Source of the DNA: Pseudomonas fluorescens
GTDB lineage: Bacteria; Pseudomonadota; Gammaproteobacteria; Pseudomonadales; Pseudomonadaceae
DNA length: 64,000 nt
Reading direction: 5' to 3'
Assembly: GCF_000968015.1 (NCBI RefSeq)
Contig: NZ_LACH01000016.1
Coordinates: forward strand, 62,001 to 126,000
Each line of letters starts with the position of its first letter. The stretch's first letter is position 1. The notes below the pieces were generated by a model. The model was given only the letters and a program-made list of their open reading frames with translations, was not told the origin of the DNA and made no database searches. Shown here piece by piece: positions 11,621 to 21,640 of the stretch. The position numbers and the translations under genes were made by a program.

Positions 11621-12694
11621 ATGAAAACTTCATTCACCCAACAAGAGATCAAAGTTACTTTTTGCGCTGTCTCGAGTTCACTCCTTCTGTGCTCGTCCAT
11701 GGATGTACAGGCAGGGCCAACAGAGGATCAAACCACGCCTTGGTACCGTCAGGATGTTCCGGCCATGACCTTGCCAGCCGTCACCTTCACCACCCCCTAC
11801 CCCGGTCGCTTCAGCGCCGCCTCCGATACACGAACTTCGCGCCTGACCATCGAAGACGCTGCGCCTTCGGCCTGGGATCAGGTGTATGGACAAGCCTCGC
11901 GGCAGGCGCAAACCGATGTTCTGGCTCAGGGATTTGCTATCCCTGGCAGTAGCGAATTCAAAGGTCCGGCGATCCTGACTCTGCAAAGCGGTAGCGGTAA
12001 TACCCAGCGGGTCGGACTGGTTGGCGGCATTACTCAGTTACAAGGCAACAGCAACGGGCTGCTGACCGGTCGCGCCCTGGCTGATCCCGGCAACGATACC
12101 CTCAACCTTGAAGGCCAAAGCCTCGGCGCCTACTGGAGCCTGACCGGGCCTCAGGGCTGGCACGTGGATTTGACGGCCAGCGGCGGCCGGGTCAACGGTT
12201 ATAGCCTCAATGACCAGGGCGCCCGGCAAGCGACCGAGGGCAGCGCGGTGACGCTGTCGGTAGAAGGTGGTTTCCCCATCGGTCTTAGCGATCACTGGGT
12301 AGTCGAACCTCAGGCACAGTTGATCAATCAACGCATTACCCTGGACACCCCGTATGCCGGGTCAGGCAATGCCTCGTCCAGCGATCTGACGTCCTGGAGC
12401 GGCCGGGTCGGTGCACGGTTGAAAGGTAGTTACGACATCAACGGGCTGGGGGTCGAACCCTATGTGCGAACCAACGTGTGGCACACGGTCTACACCAGCG
12501 ATACCGTGAACCTTGATCAGGTCGAGAAGATCAGCAGCAGCCGCTATTCATCGACCGTCGAAGTGGGTTTGGGCCTGGTGGCCAGAGTGACACCTGCCGT
12601 GAGTCTTTACGTCAGCGCCGACTACAGCAGTTCGGTGGATGAAAATGACTTGAACGGGTTGATTGGGAGTTTGGGTGTGCGGATGCGGTGGTGA
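11621..12694 (+). CDS. Small autotransporter / outer-membrane beta-barrel protein
   Basis: This 357-residue exported protein begins with a signal peptide (about 1-32, ending SSMDVQAG). A short passenger-like region of about 100 residues follows. From about residue 110 the sequence alternates in amphipathic beta-strand style (GAYWSLTGPQGWHVDLTASG, then WVVEPQAQLINQ and WSGRVGARLKG) and ends with Trp in GVRMRW. That is the typical C-terminus of an autotransporter barrel recognised by the BAM machinery. The passenger is far shorter than in classical autotransporters, so it may act as a porin-like or anchoring barrel. It sits between the two arms of the alpha-glucan locus, convergent with glgB; a link to glucan metabolism is unproven. 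Confidence 0.8.
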   Translation: MKTSFTQQEIKVTFCAVSSSLLLCSSMDVQAGPTEDQTTPWYRQDVPAMTLPAVTFTTPYPGRFSAASDTRTSRLTIEDAAPSAWDQVYGQASRQAQTDVLAQGFAIPGSSEFKGPAILTLQSGSGNTQRVGLVGGITQLQGNSNGLLTGRALADPGNDTLNLEGQSLGAYWSLTGPQGWHVDLTASGGRVNGYSLNDQGARQATEGSAVTLSVEGGFPIGLSDHWVVEPQAQLINQRITLDTPYAGSGNASSSDLTSWSGRVGARLKGSYDINGLGVEPYVRTNVWHTVYTSDTVNLDQVEKISSSRYSSTVEVGLGLVARVTPAVSLYVSADYSSSVDENDLNGLIGSLGVRMRW

Positions 12695-12744
12695 GCGTCT
12701 GACTTGAGATGTGCGTTGTTCAGTCCGACGCCATCGTCGGATCG

Positions 12745-12825
12745 CCGCCCGGAGCAAGCTCGCTCCCACAGTGGAATGATGTCGTACACAAAACCAATGT
12801 GGGAGCGAGCTTGCTCGCGATGGGA
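12745..12825. repeat. REP doublet
   Basis: Two inverted copies of the Pseudomonas REP core, GAGCAAGCTCGCTCCCACA (12752-12770) and its reverse complement (from 12798), face each other across a 27-bp spacer. They lie in the short gap between the convergent autotransporter gene and glgB, where they can form a bidirectional hairpin that ends transcripts or protects their 3' ends. Confidence 0.92.
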
Positions 12826-12841
12826 GCGACGCGGTTTTAGA

Positions 12842-15073
12842 TCAACCCTCCGGACGCAGCATCAACACCGCCAGCGGCGGCAGGTTCAATACCAATGAGA
12901 GTTCCTGGCCATGGCTCGGCTCTTCCTCGGTAAACGCCCCGCCGCTGTTGCCATAGTTCGAACCGGCGTAAGTGGCCGCATCGCTGTTGATCACCTCGGT
13001 CCAACGCCCGGCAAACGGTACGCCGATGCGATACCCCTCACGCGGCACCGGCGTAAAGTTAGCCACCACCAACACCGGCCGACCATCCCTGCTCCAGCGC
13101 ATGAAGGCGTAAACGCTGTTGATTGCATCATCACCGATCAGCCACTGGAAACCTTGCGGCGCGTCGTCCTGATCATGCAGCGCCGGCTCTTCGCGATACA
13201 GCCGATTAAGATCGCCGACGAGTTTCTGCACACCTTTGTGTTCCGAGTACTGCAGCAAGTACCAGTCGAGTTGCTGATCGTGGTTCCACTCACGCCACTG
13301 ACCGAACTCGCAGCCCATGAACAACAGTTTCTTGCCCGGATGCGCCCACATGAAGCTGAGGTAGGCGCGCAGGTTGGCGAATTTCTGCCAGCGATCGCCG
13401 GGCATCTTGTCGATCAACGAGTGCTTGCCGTGTACCACCTCGTCATGGGAGATCGGCAGGATAAAGCGCTCGGACCAGGCATACACCAGGCCGAAACTCA
13501 GTTCGTTGTGGTGATGGGCGCGGTACACCGGGTCCTGCTGGATGTAGTGCAGCGAATCGTGCATCCAGCCCATGTTCCATTTGTAGTCGAAGCCCAGTCC
13601 GCCCTGTTGCGTGCCCTGGCTGACACCTGGCCATGCGGTGGACTCTTCGGCAATCACCAGCGCGCCGGGGGCTTCAAGGTCTACCACGTCATTGAGATGG
13701 CGCAGGAAGTCGATGGCTTCGAGGTTTTCCCGACCGCCGTGACGGTTTGGCACCCATTCGCCGGCCTTGCGCGAGTAATCGCGATACAGCATCGAAGCCA
13801 CGGCATCGACCCGCAGACCGTCGACGTGGAAATGTTTGAGCCAGTGCAGCGCCGAGGCAAGCATGTAGCCGTGCACTTCGGTGCGGCCCAGGTTGTAGAT
13901 CAGCGTGTCCCAGTCCTGATGGAAGCCTTCCTGCGGGTTGCCGTATTCGTACAGCGCAGTGCCGTCGAATTGCGCCAGGCCGTGGGTATCGGTTGGAAAA
14001 TGCGCTGGCACCCAGTCGAGGATTACGCCGATATCGGCCTGGTGGCAGGCATTGACGAACGCAGCGAAGTCATCCGGCGACCCGTAGCGGGCGCTTGGGG
14101 CGAATTGCGACAGCAACTGATAGCCCCAGGAACCACCGAACGGGTGTTCCATGATCGGCATCAGCTCGATGTGGGTAAAACCCAGATCCTTCACGTAAGG
14201 AATCAGCCGCTCGGCCAACTCATGCCAAGTGTACTGGCGGGCGACCTCGCCCAGATCATCCAGCTCACATTGCCACGAGCCAGCATGCAATTCGTAGATC
14301 GACAGCGGCGCACTCACCCGATGACGGTCGCCCCGGGATTGCATCCACTCCTGATCCTGCCAATCGATGTTCAGCGGCGAAGCGACTTTTGACGCGGTGT
14401 CCGGCGGCAGCGAGGTGGCCAGCGCCATCGGGTCGGCCTTGAGCGGCAGAATGCCGTGGGCACCGAGGATTTCGTATTTGTACGTTTCCCCCGCTTGCAT
14501 GCGCGGGACGAAAATTTCCCAGACACCGGTCGGATGACGCAGGCGCATCGGGTGCCGGCGACCGTCCCAGTTGTTGAAATCACCCACCACCGACACCCTT
14601 CTGGCATTCGGTGCCCACACGGCGAAACGCACGCCATCGACACCGTCGACCGTTTTCAGCTGCGCGCCCAGGCAAGCGCTGAGATCGCGGTGATTGCCTT
14701 CGGCGAACAGGTACAAGTCCATTTCACCGAGCAACGGGCCAAAGCTGTAAGGGTCCTCGGAAACCTGTTCGCCGCCGGCCCACCGGGTTCGCAGCAGATA
14801 CGGCTGCGCCCGATCGAAGTGCCCGACGAACAGGCCCGGGGTCTGGGTGGCCTCAAGGTTGCCGAGTTCTTCCCCGGAGTCCTTGGCCAGCACCTGCACG
14901 CTCAAGGCGTCCGGTAAATAGGCCCGAATGAATTGCCCACCATGACCATCGCCGTGCGGGCCAAGAATTGCAAAGGGGTCGTGATGTTCGGCGCGTACCA
15001 ATGCGTCGATGTCCCGCGATCTGGGCAGCAACGCTTCTTTAGCGTGTCCCTGTTCCTTGTTCGAGAAACTCAT
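12842..15073 (-). CDS. glgB: 1,4-alpha-glucan branching enzyme
   Basis: GlgB creates alpha-1,6 branches by moving alpha-1,4 segments of growing glucan; in the GlgE pathway it branches the polymer made from maltose-1-phosphate. It has 743 residues: an extra N-terminal N1 module (about 25-130), CBM48 (about 145-235), the GH13 barrel and a C-terminal beta domain. Catalytic residues are Asp423 ([18 protein letters not shown]) and Glu476 ([13 protein letters not shown]), with [15 protein letters not shown] as the third motif. Its start lies 2 bp from the stop of treS, so it is the last gene of the reverse arm glgE ... treS-pep2-glgB. Confidence 0.97.
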   Translation of the reverse strand: MSFSNKEQGHAKEALLPRSRDIDALVRAEHHDPFAILGPHGDGHGGQFIRAYLPDALSVQVLAKDSGEELGNLEATQTPGLFVGHFDRAQPYLLRTRWAGGEQVSEDPYSFGPLLGEMDLYLFAEGNHRDLSACLGAQLKTVDGVDGVRFAVWAPNARRVSVVGDFNNWDGRRHPMRLRHPTGVWEIFVPRMQAGETYKYEILGAHGILPLKADPMALATSLPPDTASKVASPLNIDWQDQEWMQSRGDRHRVSAPLSIYELHAGSWQCELDDLGEVARQYTWHELAERLIPYVKDLGFTHIELMPIMEHPFGGSWGYQLLSQFAPSARYGSPDDFAAFVNACHQADIGVILDWVPAHFPTDTHGLAQFDGTALYEYGNPQEGFHQDWDTLIYNLGRTEVHGYMLASALHWLKHFHVDGLRVDAVASMLYRDYSRKAGEWVPNRHGGRENLEAIDFLRHLNDVVDLEAPGALVIAEESTAWPGVSQGTQQGGLGFDYKWNMGWMHDSLHYIQQDPVYRAHHHNELSFGLVYAWSERFILPISHDEVVHGKHSLIDKMPGDRWQKFANLRAYLSFMWAHPGKKLLFMGCEFGQWREWNHDQQLDWYLLQYSEHKGVQKLVGDLNRLYREEPALHDQDDAPQGFQWLIGDDAINSVYAFMRWSRDGRPVLVVANFTPVPREGYRIGVPFAGRWTEVINSDAATYAGSNYGNSGGAFTEEEPSHGQELSLVLNLPPLAVLMLRPEG

Positions 15074-15075
15074 GA

Positions 15076-18000
15076 CTACTCTCCACCAAGATCGGAAAAG
15101 GGTTTAAGCCCACTCAATAACCCATACAAACCGTGCAACGGCACGGGCAACCATGTGGGGCGATTTTCTGCCTCATAGGCCACTTCATACGCTGCCTTCT
15201 CCAGGCTGAACAACGCCAATGCGGCGTCCTCGCCTTCCGGATCTTGCCATGCATGAGCAAGACTAGCTGCCGCCAGCCGATAAGCGTCGACAAATGCTTG
15301 TCTTGCTTCATTTAAATAGCGATCCGCGACACGTTGACGAGCGGCTTGGGCATCAGCCGTGTTGTCGACGTTGTGCACGTTGATCGCCATCGCCGCAGCG
15401 TAGTCAAAAGAACGCAATACGCCACTGACATCTTTGTACGGGCTGTGTTTGCCCCGTCGTTCGTGCAGCGGCCGCGCCGGCTCGCCTTCGAAGTCGATCA
15501 GGTAGGCGTCGCCCTTGATCACCAGCACCTGGCCCAGGTGCAAGTCGCCATGGACGCGAATGCGCAGACCACCAACGGCTTTTTTGCCCAGCTCCTGAAC
15601 ATGGCTGAGGATGGCTTTTTTGTTGTCCTGCAAACGAGTGACCAAGGCTTTGTCTGCCGGGTTCAATTCGCTTTGATGCTGTTTGAGCAACTTCAGCGCG
15701 TGCTCCAGTTGCGCCGCCACGTCCTTGGCGCAGGCCAGGGCATCCTTCTGGGTGGTGACCTTCGGAGTGAAGTCCGGGTTGTCGCTTTGCGCCGCCAGCA
15801 CCTGATGCATTTCACCGAGACGCTGACCGAGCATGCCGGCGAAGTCTCTCAGTTCGCCCAAGGCGTTGTAGTGTTGCTCCTGCTCGGACATGGCGTCAGC
15901 CAGCTCGTCGCGCAGCGCCCGTTCGAGGTTGTTCTGGGTCCACTCCCAAGCGTCGCCCTGATTGCTCAAATAGCCCTGGGCAATCATCAGCAAACTTTCC
16001 TCACCCGCCGGATCGCGGCGAACCACCGAACCCAGCAGCGGCGAAATATTGCGGAAACCGGCGTGGGTCAGGAACGCGCTCATTTCCAGTTCCGGGTGCA
16101 CGCCAGACGCGACCTTGCGGATCAGTTTCAGCACCAGGCTGTTGCCGATCACCACCGAACTGTTGGACTGTTCGGCGGACAGGTAACGCACTTCCGATTC
16201 CCCGGTCAGACCGAGTTTCGCCAGTTCCCACGTCGGCTCGAAGCAGATATCGCCCGCACTGGATGGCAATACGGTATTACTTTGCATGCCCTGCAATACC
16301 GCATGCACAAAGGTGTCGAGACTGAAGGCATCGGTGATCAAGCCGACCTGACGCACGCGCCGGACCCGAGACAAGGCCAGTTGCTGAGGCAACGCGGCAC
16401 CGACCTGATCTTCGGAGATAAAACCGAACGGCAACTGATAGCGGCTGGTCTGGCCGCCACTGGTGACGTCGATTTCACTCAACAACACGGGGTGCAGCGG
16501 ATCGCCGAAGCGCACGCCATAAGCGATGTTGACCTGCTCGATGGCCGCGTCCTTGCCGGCAAACCAGCGGCGATTCTGCAGCCAGTTCGGCAGGATGCCC
16601 TGCTCCAGCGTGTCGCGGGACGGCGCTTCGAGCAGTTCTTCCATGCGTTTCTTCAGCACCAGCGTGGTGAAGTCCGGCAGGCTTTGCGCCGGTTCCACGT
16701 GCCAGCTCGGCATCTGGTTTTCCGCCGCCAATGCGAACCAATAGAAGCCGTAAGGCGCCAGGGTCAGCAGGAAATTCAACTGACCGATCGGCGGGAAGGC
16801 GTTACCGCCGAGCATCTCCACCGGCACCATGCCGACGTAGGCCGACAAGTCCAGTTCCGCCGCTTGCGCACTACGTGACACGTTGGCCACGCACAAGATG
16901 ATTTCGTGCTTGCCGTCGGCCCCGGTGAATTCCCGGGTGTAGGCCAGGATCCGCCGGTTGGTCGGCGAGAGCATTTTCAGCGTGCCGCGACCGAAGGCCT
17001 TGGACTGCTTGCGCACGGCGAGCATGCGCCGGGTCCAGTTCAGCAGCGAATGCGGGTCGCCGGACTGGGTTTCAACGTTGACCGACAAATACCCATATTG
17101 CGGGTCCATGATCGGTGGCAGCACCAGGCTGGCCGGGTCGGCGCGGGAGAAACCGCCGTTACGGTCAATCGACCACTGCATCGGCGTCCGCACGCCGTCA
17201 CGGTCGCCGAGGTAGATGTTGTCACCCATGCCGATTTCATCGCCGTAATACAGGGTCGGCGTGCCGGGCATCGACAGCAGCAAACTGTTCAGCAACTCCA
17301 CACGACGACGGTCGCGCTCCATCAGCGGCGCCAAGCGGCGGCGAATGCCCAGGTTGATCCGCGCCCGACGGTCGGCCGCGTAGTAATTCCACAGGTAATC
17401 GCGTTCCTTGTCGGTGACCATTTCCAGGGTCAGTTCATCGTGGTTGCGCAGGAAAATCGCCCACTGACAGTTGGCCGGGATCTCGGGGGTCTGACGCAGA
17501 ATGTCGGTGATCGGGAAACGGTCTTCCTGGGCCAGCGCCATGTACATGCGTGGCATCAGCGGGAAGTGGAACGCCATGTGGCATTCGTCGCCGTTCAGGC
17601 CTTTGGCGTCGGTGTCGCCGAAGTACAGCTGCGTATCTTCCGGCCATTGGTTGGCCTCGGCGAGCAGCATGCGGTCCGGGTAATTGGCGTCGATTTCGGC
17701 ACGGATCTGCTTGAGGACGTCGTGGGTCTCGGGCAGGTTTTCGTTGTTGGTGCCGTCGCGCTCGATCAGGTACGGAATCGCGTCCAGGCGCAGACCGTCG
17801 ATGCCCATGTCCAGCCAGTAGCGCATCACCGACAACACGGCTTTCATGACTTGCGGGTTATCGAAGTTCAGGTCTGGCTGGTGGGAATAGAAACGGTGCC
17901 AGAAGTACTGACCGGCGACCGGGTCCCAGGTCCAGTTGGACTTTTCGGTGTCGAGAAAGATGATGCGGGTGCCATCGTACTTTTGATCGTCATCGGACCA

Positions 18001-18417
18001 GACGTAGAAATCCCGTGCCGCCGAACCTTTCTTGGCCTTGCGTGCGCGCTGGAACCAGGCGTGCTGGTCCGAGGTGTGGTTGATGACCAGTTCGGTGATC
18101 ACCCGCAGGCCACGTTCGTGGGCTTCCGAGATGAACCGCTTGGCGTCGGCCATGGTGCCGTAGTCGGGATGCACGCCACGGTATTCGGCAATGTCGTAAC
18201 CGTCGTCGCGCCGTGGCGAGGGATAGAACGGCAACAACCAAATGGTGTTGACGCCCAGATCGGCAATGTAATCGAGTTTGGCGATAAGACCGGGAAAGTC
18301 GCCGATCCCGTCATTGTTGGAGTCGAAAAAAGACTTAACGTGAACCTGGTAGATCACCGCATCCTTGTACCAGAGCGGGTCCTTGATAAAGGTGGCTGCC
18401 TTGGGTTTCTTCGCCAT
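15076..18417 (-). CDS. treS: Trehalose synthase fused to maltokinase
   Basis: This 1113-residue fusion joins TreS (about 1-550), which interconverts maltose and trehalose, to a Pep2-type maltokinase (about 590-1113), which phosphorylates maltose to maltose-1-phosphate for GlgE. TreS carries the GH13 residues Asp212 ([11 protein letters not shown]), Glu254 ([11 protein letters not shown]) and Asp327 (FLRNHDELT). The kinase half shows [15 protein letters not shown] at its start and the aminoglycoside-phosphotransferase-like pair [12 protein letters not shown] and YLIDFEGEP. The fusion directs trehalose-derived maltose straight into glucan synthesis. It is followed by glgB with a 2-bp gap; a repeat-filled 200-bp gap separates it from glgE. 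Confidence 0.97.
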   Translation of the reverse strand: MAKKPKAATFIKDPLWYKDAVIYQVHVKSFFDSNNDGIGDFPGLIAKLDYIADLGVNTIWLLPFYPSPRRDDGYDIAEYRGVHPDYGTMADAKRFISEAHERGLRVITELVINHTSDQHAWFQRARKAKKGSAARDFYVWSDDDQKYDGTRIIFLDTEKSNWTWDPVAGQYFWHRFYSHQPDLNFDNPQVMKAVLSVMRYWLDMGIDGLRLDAIPYLIERDGTNNENLPETHDVLKQIRAEIDANYPDRMLLAEANQWPEDTQLYFGDTDAKGLNGDECHMAFHFPLMPRMYMALAQEDRFPITDILRQTPEIPANCQWAIFLRNHDELTLEMVTDKERDYLWNYYAADRRARINLGIRRRLAPLMERDRRRVELLNSLLLSMPGTPTLYYGDEIGMGDNIYLGDRDGVRTPMQWSIDRNGGFSRADPASLVLPPIMDPQYGYLSVNVETQSGDPHSLLNWTRRMLAVRKQSKAFGRGTLKMLSPTNRRILAYTREFTGADGKHEIILCVANVSRSAQAAELDLSAYVGMVPVEMLGGNAFPPIGQLNFLLTLAPYGFYWFALAAENQMPSWHVEPAQSLPDFTTLVLKKRMEELLEAPSRDTLEQGILPNWLQNRRWFAGKDAAIEQVNIAYGVRFGDPLHPVLLSEIDVTSGGQTSRYQLPFGFISEDQVGAALPQQLALSRVRRVRQVGLITDAFSLDTFVHAVLQGMQSNTVLPSSAGDICFEPTWELAKLGLTGESEVRYLSAEQSNSSVVIGNSLVLKLIRKVASGVHPELEMSAFLTHAGFRNISPLLGSVVRRDPAGEESLLMIAQGYLSNQGDAWEWTQNNLERALRDELADAMSEQEQHYNALGELRDFAGMLGQRLGEMHQVLAAQSDNPDFTPKVTTQKDALACAKDVAAQLEHALKLLKQHQSELNPADKALVTRLQDNKKAILSHVQELGKKAVGGLRIRVHGDLHLGQVLVIKGDAYLIDFEGEPARPLHERRGKHSPYKDVSGVLRSFDYAAAMAINVHNVDNTADAQAARQRVADRYLNEARQAFVDAYRLAAASLAHAWQDPEGEDAALALFSLEKAAYEVAYEAENRPTWLPVPLHGLYGLLSGLKPFSDLGGE

Positions 18418-18480
18418 TTGAAACTCCTGTTGAATTCAATTTACCGCTGAGTCGAACACTCCCTTGTGGGAAGGAGCTTT

Positions 18481-18601
18481 TGTGGCGAGGGGGCTTGCCC
18501 CCGTTCGGCTGCGAAGCAGTCGTAAATTTGGATGATTCGGTGTGTCTGAAAGAAAAGCGGGGCCGCTTCGCGACCCAACGGGGGCAAGCCCCCTCGCCAC
18601 A
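18481..18601. repeat. 25-bp perfect inverted repeat element
   Basis: The gap between treS and glgE contains a perfect inverted repeat: the left arm at 18481-18505 (core GGCGAGGGGGCTTGCCCCC) and the right arm at 18577-18601. The inside of the left arm shares TTCGGCTGCGAAGCAGTCGT with the repeat at 10138-10293. A partial third copy (CCTCGCCACAAAG) follows at 18610-18622. It probably reduces read-through from glgE into treS or stabilises the glgE mRNA. Confidence 0.9.
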
Positions 18602-18629
18602 GGCAAGCTCCCTCGCCACAAAGGCAGTC

Positions 18630-20627
18630 TCAGGAAATGCTGATTCGCCAGATCCCGAACGGTTGATGCGCCGGGTCGATCCGCATGAATTGGTACTTGC
18701 CGTGCCAGGTCCAGCGATGACCGCTCATCAAGTCTTCGCCCTGGGTGCTGGCGTCGTCGGGCAAGCCCATTTCCCACAGCGGCAATTCGAAGTTCGCTTC
18801 CTGGACGTTATGCGGATCAAGGCTGACGGCCACCAGAATGAAATTGCTGCCGTCCGCGCTGCGTTTGCCGAAATACAAAATGTTGTCGTTCCAGGCGTTG
18901 TAGACCTTCAAGCCCAAGTGCGTGTGCAGCGCCGGGTTCTGCCGGCGGATGCGGTTGAGCTGGGCGATCTCGGCAATGATGTTGCCCGGCGCGTTGAAGT
19001 CCCGCGGGCGGATCTCGTACTTCTCGGAATTGAGGTACTCCTCCTTGCCCGGCACCGGTGCTGCTTCACACAGTTCGAAGCCTGAATACATGCCCCACAG
19101 ACCGGAGCCCATGGTGGCCAGTGCCGCGCGGATCAGAAATCCGGCGCGCCCCGACTCATGCAAAAACGCCGGGTTGATGTCGGGTGTGTTGACGAAGAAG
19201 TTCGGCCGGAAGCATTCGCGCCACGGTGACTCGTTGAGTTCAGTGAAATAGGTGGCCAGCTCGGACTTGTTGTTGCGCCAGGTGAAGTAGGTGTAGCTCT
19301 GGGAGTAACCGACCTTGCCCAACCGCGCCATCATCGCCGGGGTGGTGAAGGCTTCGGCCAGGAAAATCACCTCGGGGTACAGCGCCCGCACATCAGCGAT
19401 CAGCCACTGCCAGAACGGCAGCGGTTTGGTGTGAGGGTTGTCGACGCGAAACAGCTTCACGCCCTCCTCGACCCAACCCACCACGATGTCGCGCAACTCG
19501 ACCCACAGACTCGGAATCGCATCGGTGGCATAGAAATCGACGTTGACGATGTCCTGGTATTTTTTCGGCGGGTTCTCGGCGTATTTGATCGTGCCGTCCG
19601 GCCGCCAGTTGAACCAGCCCGGATGCTGCTGCAGCCACGGGTGATCCTGGGAACACTGAATCGCGAAGTCGAGGGCGATTTCCAGCCCATGGTCAGCGGC
19701 CGCCGCGACAAGACGCCGGAAGTCCTCGCGGGTGCCCAGTTCGGCGTGAATGGCTTCGTGCCCGCCCTCTTCGCTGCCAATGGCATACGGACTGCCTGGA
19801 TCGTCCGGCCCGGCGGTCAGGGAATTGTTCGGGCCTTTGCGGTAGCTGCGGCCGATCGGGTGGATCGGCGGGAAGTACAGCACATCGAAGCCCATGTCCT
19901 GAATCATCGGCAGCCGCGAATGCACATCGTTGAAGGTGCCATGACGGGCAGGATCGTCAGTGATCGAACGCGGAAACAATTCATACCAACTGGCGAACTG
20001 CGCCAGTTCCCGTTCGACGTCGAGCGGGTACTCAGGGCTGATGCTCAAATAGGCACGATGATTGGCCAGCGCCATCAGCTCGGCGCTACGCTGGTGCAGA
20101 AACAGCTCGACCTGCTCGATTTCGAGCAGACCCGACAATTCATGGTGCAGCGCCGCCAGTTGTTCACTCAGCGGCCCTTCGGTGCGTTCGGCGGCGTGCT
20201 GGACCAGCGTTCGCCCCTCCTGCAACTCCAGGCTGATCGGCACTCTGGCGGCGTGTTTTTTCTCCAGCTCATAACAGAAGCTGGCGAACTGATCGATCCA
20301 GGCTTCGATGCAAAACACATAACGACCCTGGCGCGCGACCTGGAACTGGCCCTGCCAACCGTTATTGCCCAGGTCAGTCATGACTTCGCTTTGCCAGGTC
20401 TCGTCACCGTCGGCGTGCCAGCGCACTCGCACGGCCAACTTGTCGTGACCGTCGGCGAACACTTTGCTGGTCACCACCACGTCCTGACCCTCCACGGCCT
20501 TGACGGCGAACTGCCCGCCATCGAGGGTCGGCATGGTGTTTTCGATGGCGATGCGCGGTAGCAGTAAAGCCTGCGACAGCGGCATATGAGGGTTGTAGTT
20601 GAGCTCTGTCGGTTTTTCAGCAGTCAT
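18630..20627 (-). CDS. glgE: Alpha-1,4-glucan:maltose-1-phosphate maltosyltransferase
   Basis: GlgE transfers maltosyl units from maltose-1-phosphate to the non-reducing end of alpha-1,4-glucan. It has 665 residues, the normal size: an N-terminal beta domain (about 20-130), a helical insert (about 150-200) and a GH13_3 barrel. The nucleophile is Asp397 in LFRVDNPHTKPLPFW and the acid/base is Glu425 in VIFLAEAFTTPAMM; YFPPIHPIG and GLEIALDFAIQCSQDHPW are typical. ATG at 20627 (reverse strand) has GGAGAG about 8 bp upstream. It is the first gene of the reverse arm and diverges from a small proline-rich ORF. Confidence 0.97.
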   Translation of the reverse strand: MTAEKPTELNYNPHMPLSQALLLPRIAIENTMPTLDGGQFAVKAVEGQDVVVTSKVFADGHDKLAVRVRWHADGDETWQSEVMTDLGNNGWQGQFQVARQGRYVFCIEAWIDQFASFCYELEKKHAARVPISLELQEGRTLVQHAAERTEGPLSEQLAALHHELSGLLEIEQVELFLHQRSAELMALANHRAYLSISPEYPLDVERELAQFASWYELFPRSITDDPARHGTFNDVHSRLPMIQDMGFDVLYFPPIHPIGRSYRKGPNNSLTAGPDDPGSPYAIGSEEGGHEAIHAELGTREDFRRLVAAAADHGLEIALDFAIQCSQDHPWLQQHPGWFNWRPDGTIKYAENPPKKYQDIVNVDFYATDAIPSLWVELRDIVVGWVEEGVKLFRVDNPHTKPLPFWQWLIADVRALYPEVIFLAEAFTTPAMMARLGKVGYSQSYTYFTWRNNKSELATYFTELNESPWRECFRPNFFVNTPDINPAFLHESGRAGFLIRAALATMGSGLWGMYSGFELCEAAPVPGKEEYLNSEKYEIRPRDFNAPGNIIAEIAQLNRIRRQNPALHTHLGLKVYNAWNDNILYFGKRSADGSNFILVAVSLDPHNVQEANFELPLWEMGLPDDASTQGEDLMSGHRWTWHGKYQFMRIDPAHQPFGIWRISIS

Positions 20628-20857
20628 CGAGCATCTCTCCTTTACGCCCCATGGACGCTCTTGTGTCTGTGGCTTGTAACAAGATTGCCATCCCGCAGGA
20701 CCGTCCGCCCCGGAATGAACTCACTTAAGTTCCGAGCGACAGGCGTCGGTAAAAGTTCACGAGGATTCGCCTGGGCCTTCGGTGGAATCAATTCCTTTAC
20801 ACAGTGGTCAACACACTTAAGCACGACTTACGCCATGTGCCACTGGAGGCTAAATTC

Positions 20858-21067
20858 ATGAGCATTCCGATCCCTGCCGAAACGCCTGATCCGAACATCG
20901 ACAGCCCGACCATTCCGTCGACCGAGCCTGAACCGGTGCCTGAGCAAGATCCCCCCGGCACCACACCGCCACCGCGCGAAGACCCGCCGAGCACCATGCC
21001 GCCGGTGGTTGTCACACCTACGGGGAATCGCGTTCCAACATTTTTACGATCTTCGGCATCACACTGA
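20858..21067 (+). CDS. Proline-rich small hypothetical protein
   Basis: This 69-residue ORF starts with ATG 20858 after a good GGAGG. It is dominated by Pro, Glu, Thr and Asp (MSIPIPAETPDPNID, then EPEPVPEQDPPGTTPPP), is acidic and probably disordered, with no signal peptide. The last 15 or so residues (NRVPTFLRSSASH) differ in composition. They overlap a possible reverse-strand ORF at 21018-21137, so the true end may have been altered. I do not recognise a function. It diverges from glgE. Confidence 0.55.
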   Translation: MSIPIPAETPDPNIDSPTIPSTEPEPVPEQDPPGTTPPPREDPPSTMPPVVVTPTGNRVPTFLRSSASH

Positions 21068-21137
21068 AAATAGCCAACGCCAGCAACGTACTGAACACCG
21101 CCGCCTCTCGCCCCAACACGGCGGCCGCGTCGACCAT
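21018..21137 (-). CDS. Possible 39-residue membrane peptide or gene remnant
   Basis: The reverse frame encodes 39 residues starting MVDAAAVLGREAAVFSTLLA and continuing with a hydrophobic stretch (LLALAIFSVMP) then a basic/acidic tail (KIVKMLERDSP). This looks like a one-helix membrane peptide. No good ribosome-binding site precedes the ATG, and the frame stays open for at least a further ten codons upstream without a start, so it could instead be the 3' end of a decayed gene. It overlaps the proline-rich ORF tail to tail by 50 bp. Confidence 0.3.
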   Translation of the reverse strand: MVDAAAVLGREAAVFSTLLALAIFSVMPKIVKMLERDSP

Positions 21138-21211
21138 TAATCGGTTGCACAGAACGATGATCCTCGGCTGTGCCCTAACACTTAAGAATCTGCTAAAAAA
21201 AGGACATCTTC

Positions 21212-21445
21212 ATGACTGTGCGCATCGAAAACCAGACCTGCTTCTTCATTACCGAGACCGGCGAGGAAATTCGTTTGTGTCCCGACGTCACCATCATTAC
21301 CGACTCGGAAAAAGCCATGTCGGCGGTGGAGCTCAATGGCCAGCGCTTCTACATTACCGAAGCAGAAGCCGACGCATTGACCGTAGCAGGCGCAGTCGAC
21401 GGGCGTAAGCATTTGAAGGCCACCGACAGTGATTCGGTGATTTGA
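21212..21445 (+). CDS. DUF3203 family small protein
   Basis: This 77-residue soluble protein reads MTVRIENQTCFFIT at its start and has the core ELNGQRFYITEAEADALTVAGAVDGRKH. I recognise it as a DUF3203-type protein, a family I know only from Pseudomonas relatives and without assigned function. The repeated beta/alpha pattern suggests a compact alpha+beta fold. It has a short RBS (AAAAAAGGAC) and its own strong terminator at 21529-21560, so it is probably a single-gene transcript. Confidence 0.75.
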   Translation: MTVRIENQTCFFITETGEEIRLCPDVTIITDSEKAMSAVELNGQRFYITEAEADALTVAGAVDGRKHLKATDSDSVI

Positions 21446-21528
21446 CTGACCCGGATCAACAACCCCCGCAGACGCTTGATACAGGCGCCTGCGTCCCGCT
21501 GCAGCGGGTGCATCAACTTGTCGCAGGC

Positions 21529-21560
21529 AGCGGATCAACGCCCATCTGATCCGCTTTTTA
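21529..21560 (+). terminator. Rho-independent terminator after DUF3203 gene
   Basis: A 9-bp perfect stem, AGCGGATCA (21529-21537) with TGATCCGCT (21547-21555), has a 9-nt loop and is followed by a run of T (TTTTTATT). This is a textbook intrinsic terminator for the DUF3203 gene and separates it from ccoG. Confidence 0.92.
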
Positions 21561-21640
21561 TTGCAATAGGTGAGTCTGTTATGCAAACAGATCGCCGCTC
21601 ATAGTGCTCATGCCTGATGGAGGCTGATGAGCGAAAGACC

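Noticed and set aside
12911..14392. Long open frame on the plus strand opposite glgB (and similar ones opposite treS, glgE, treY, both DUF1254 genes and the multihaem cytochrome)
   Set aside because: They lie fully inside convincing genes on the other strand, lack recognisable domains and ribosome-binding sites, and are expected from high third-position G+C.
21575..21591. TCTGTT-N5-AACAGA inverted repeat before ccoG
   Set aside because: Only 6-bp arms directly after the DUF3203 terminator; such short palindromes occur by chance and no regulator points to it.
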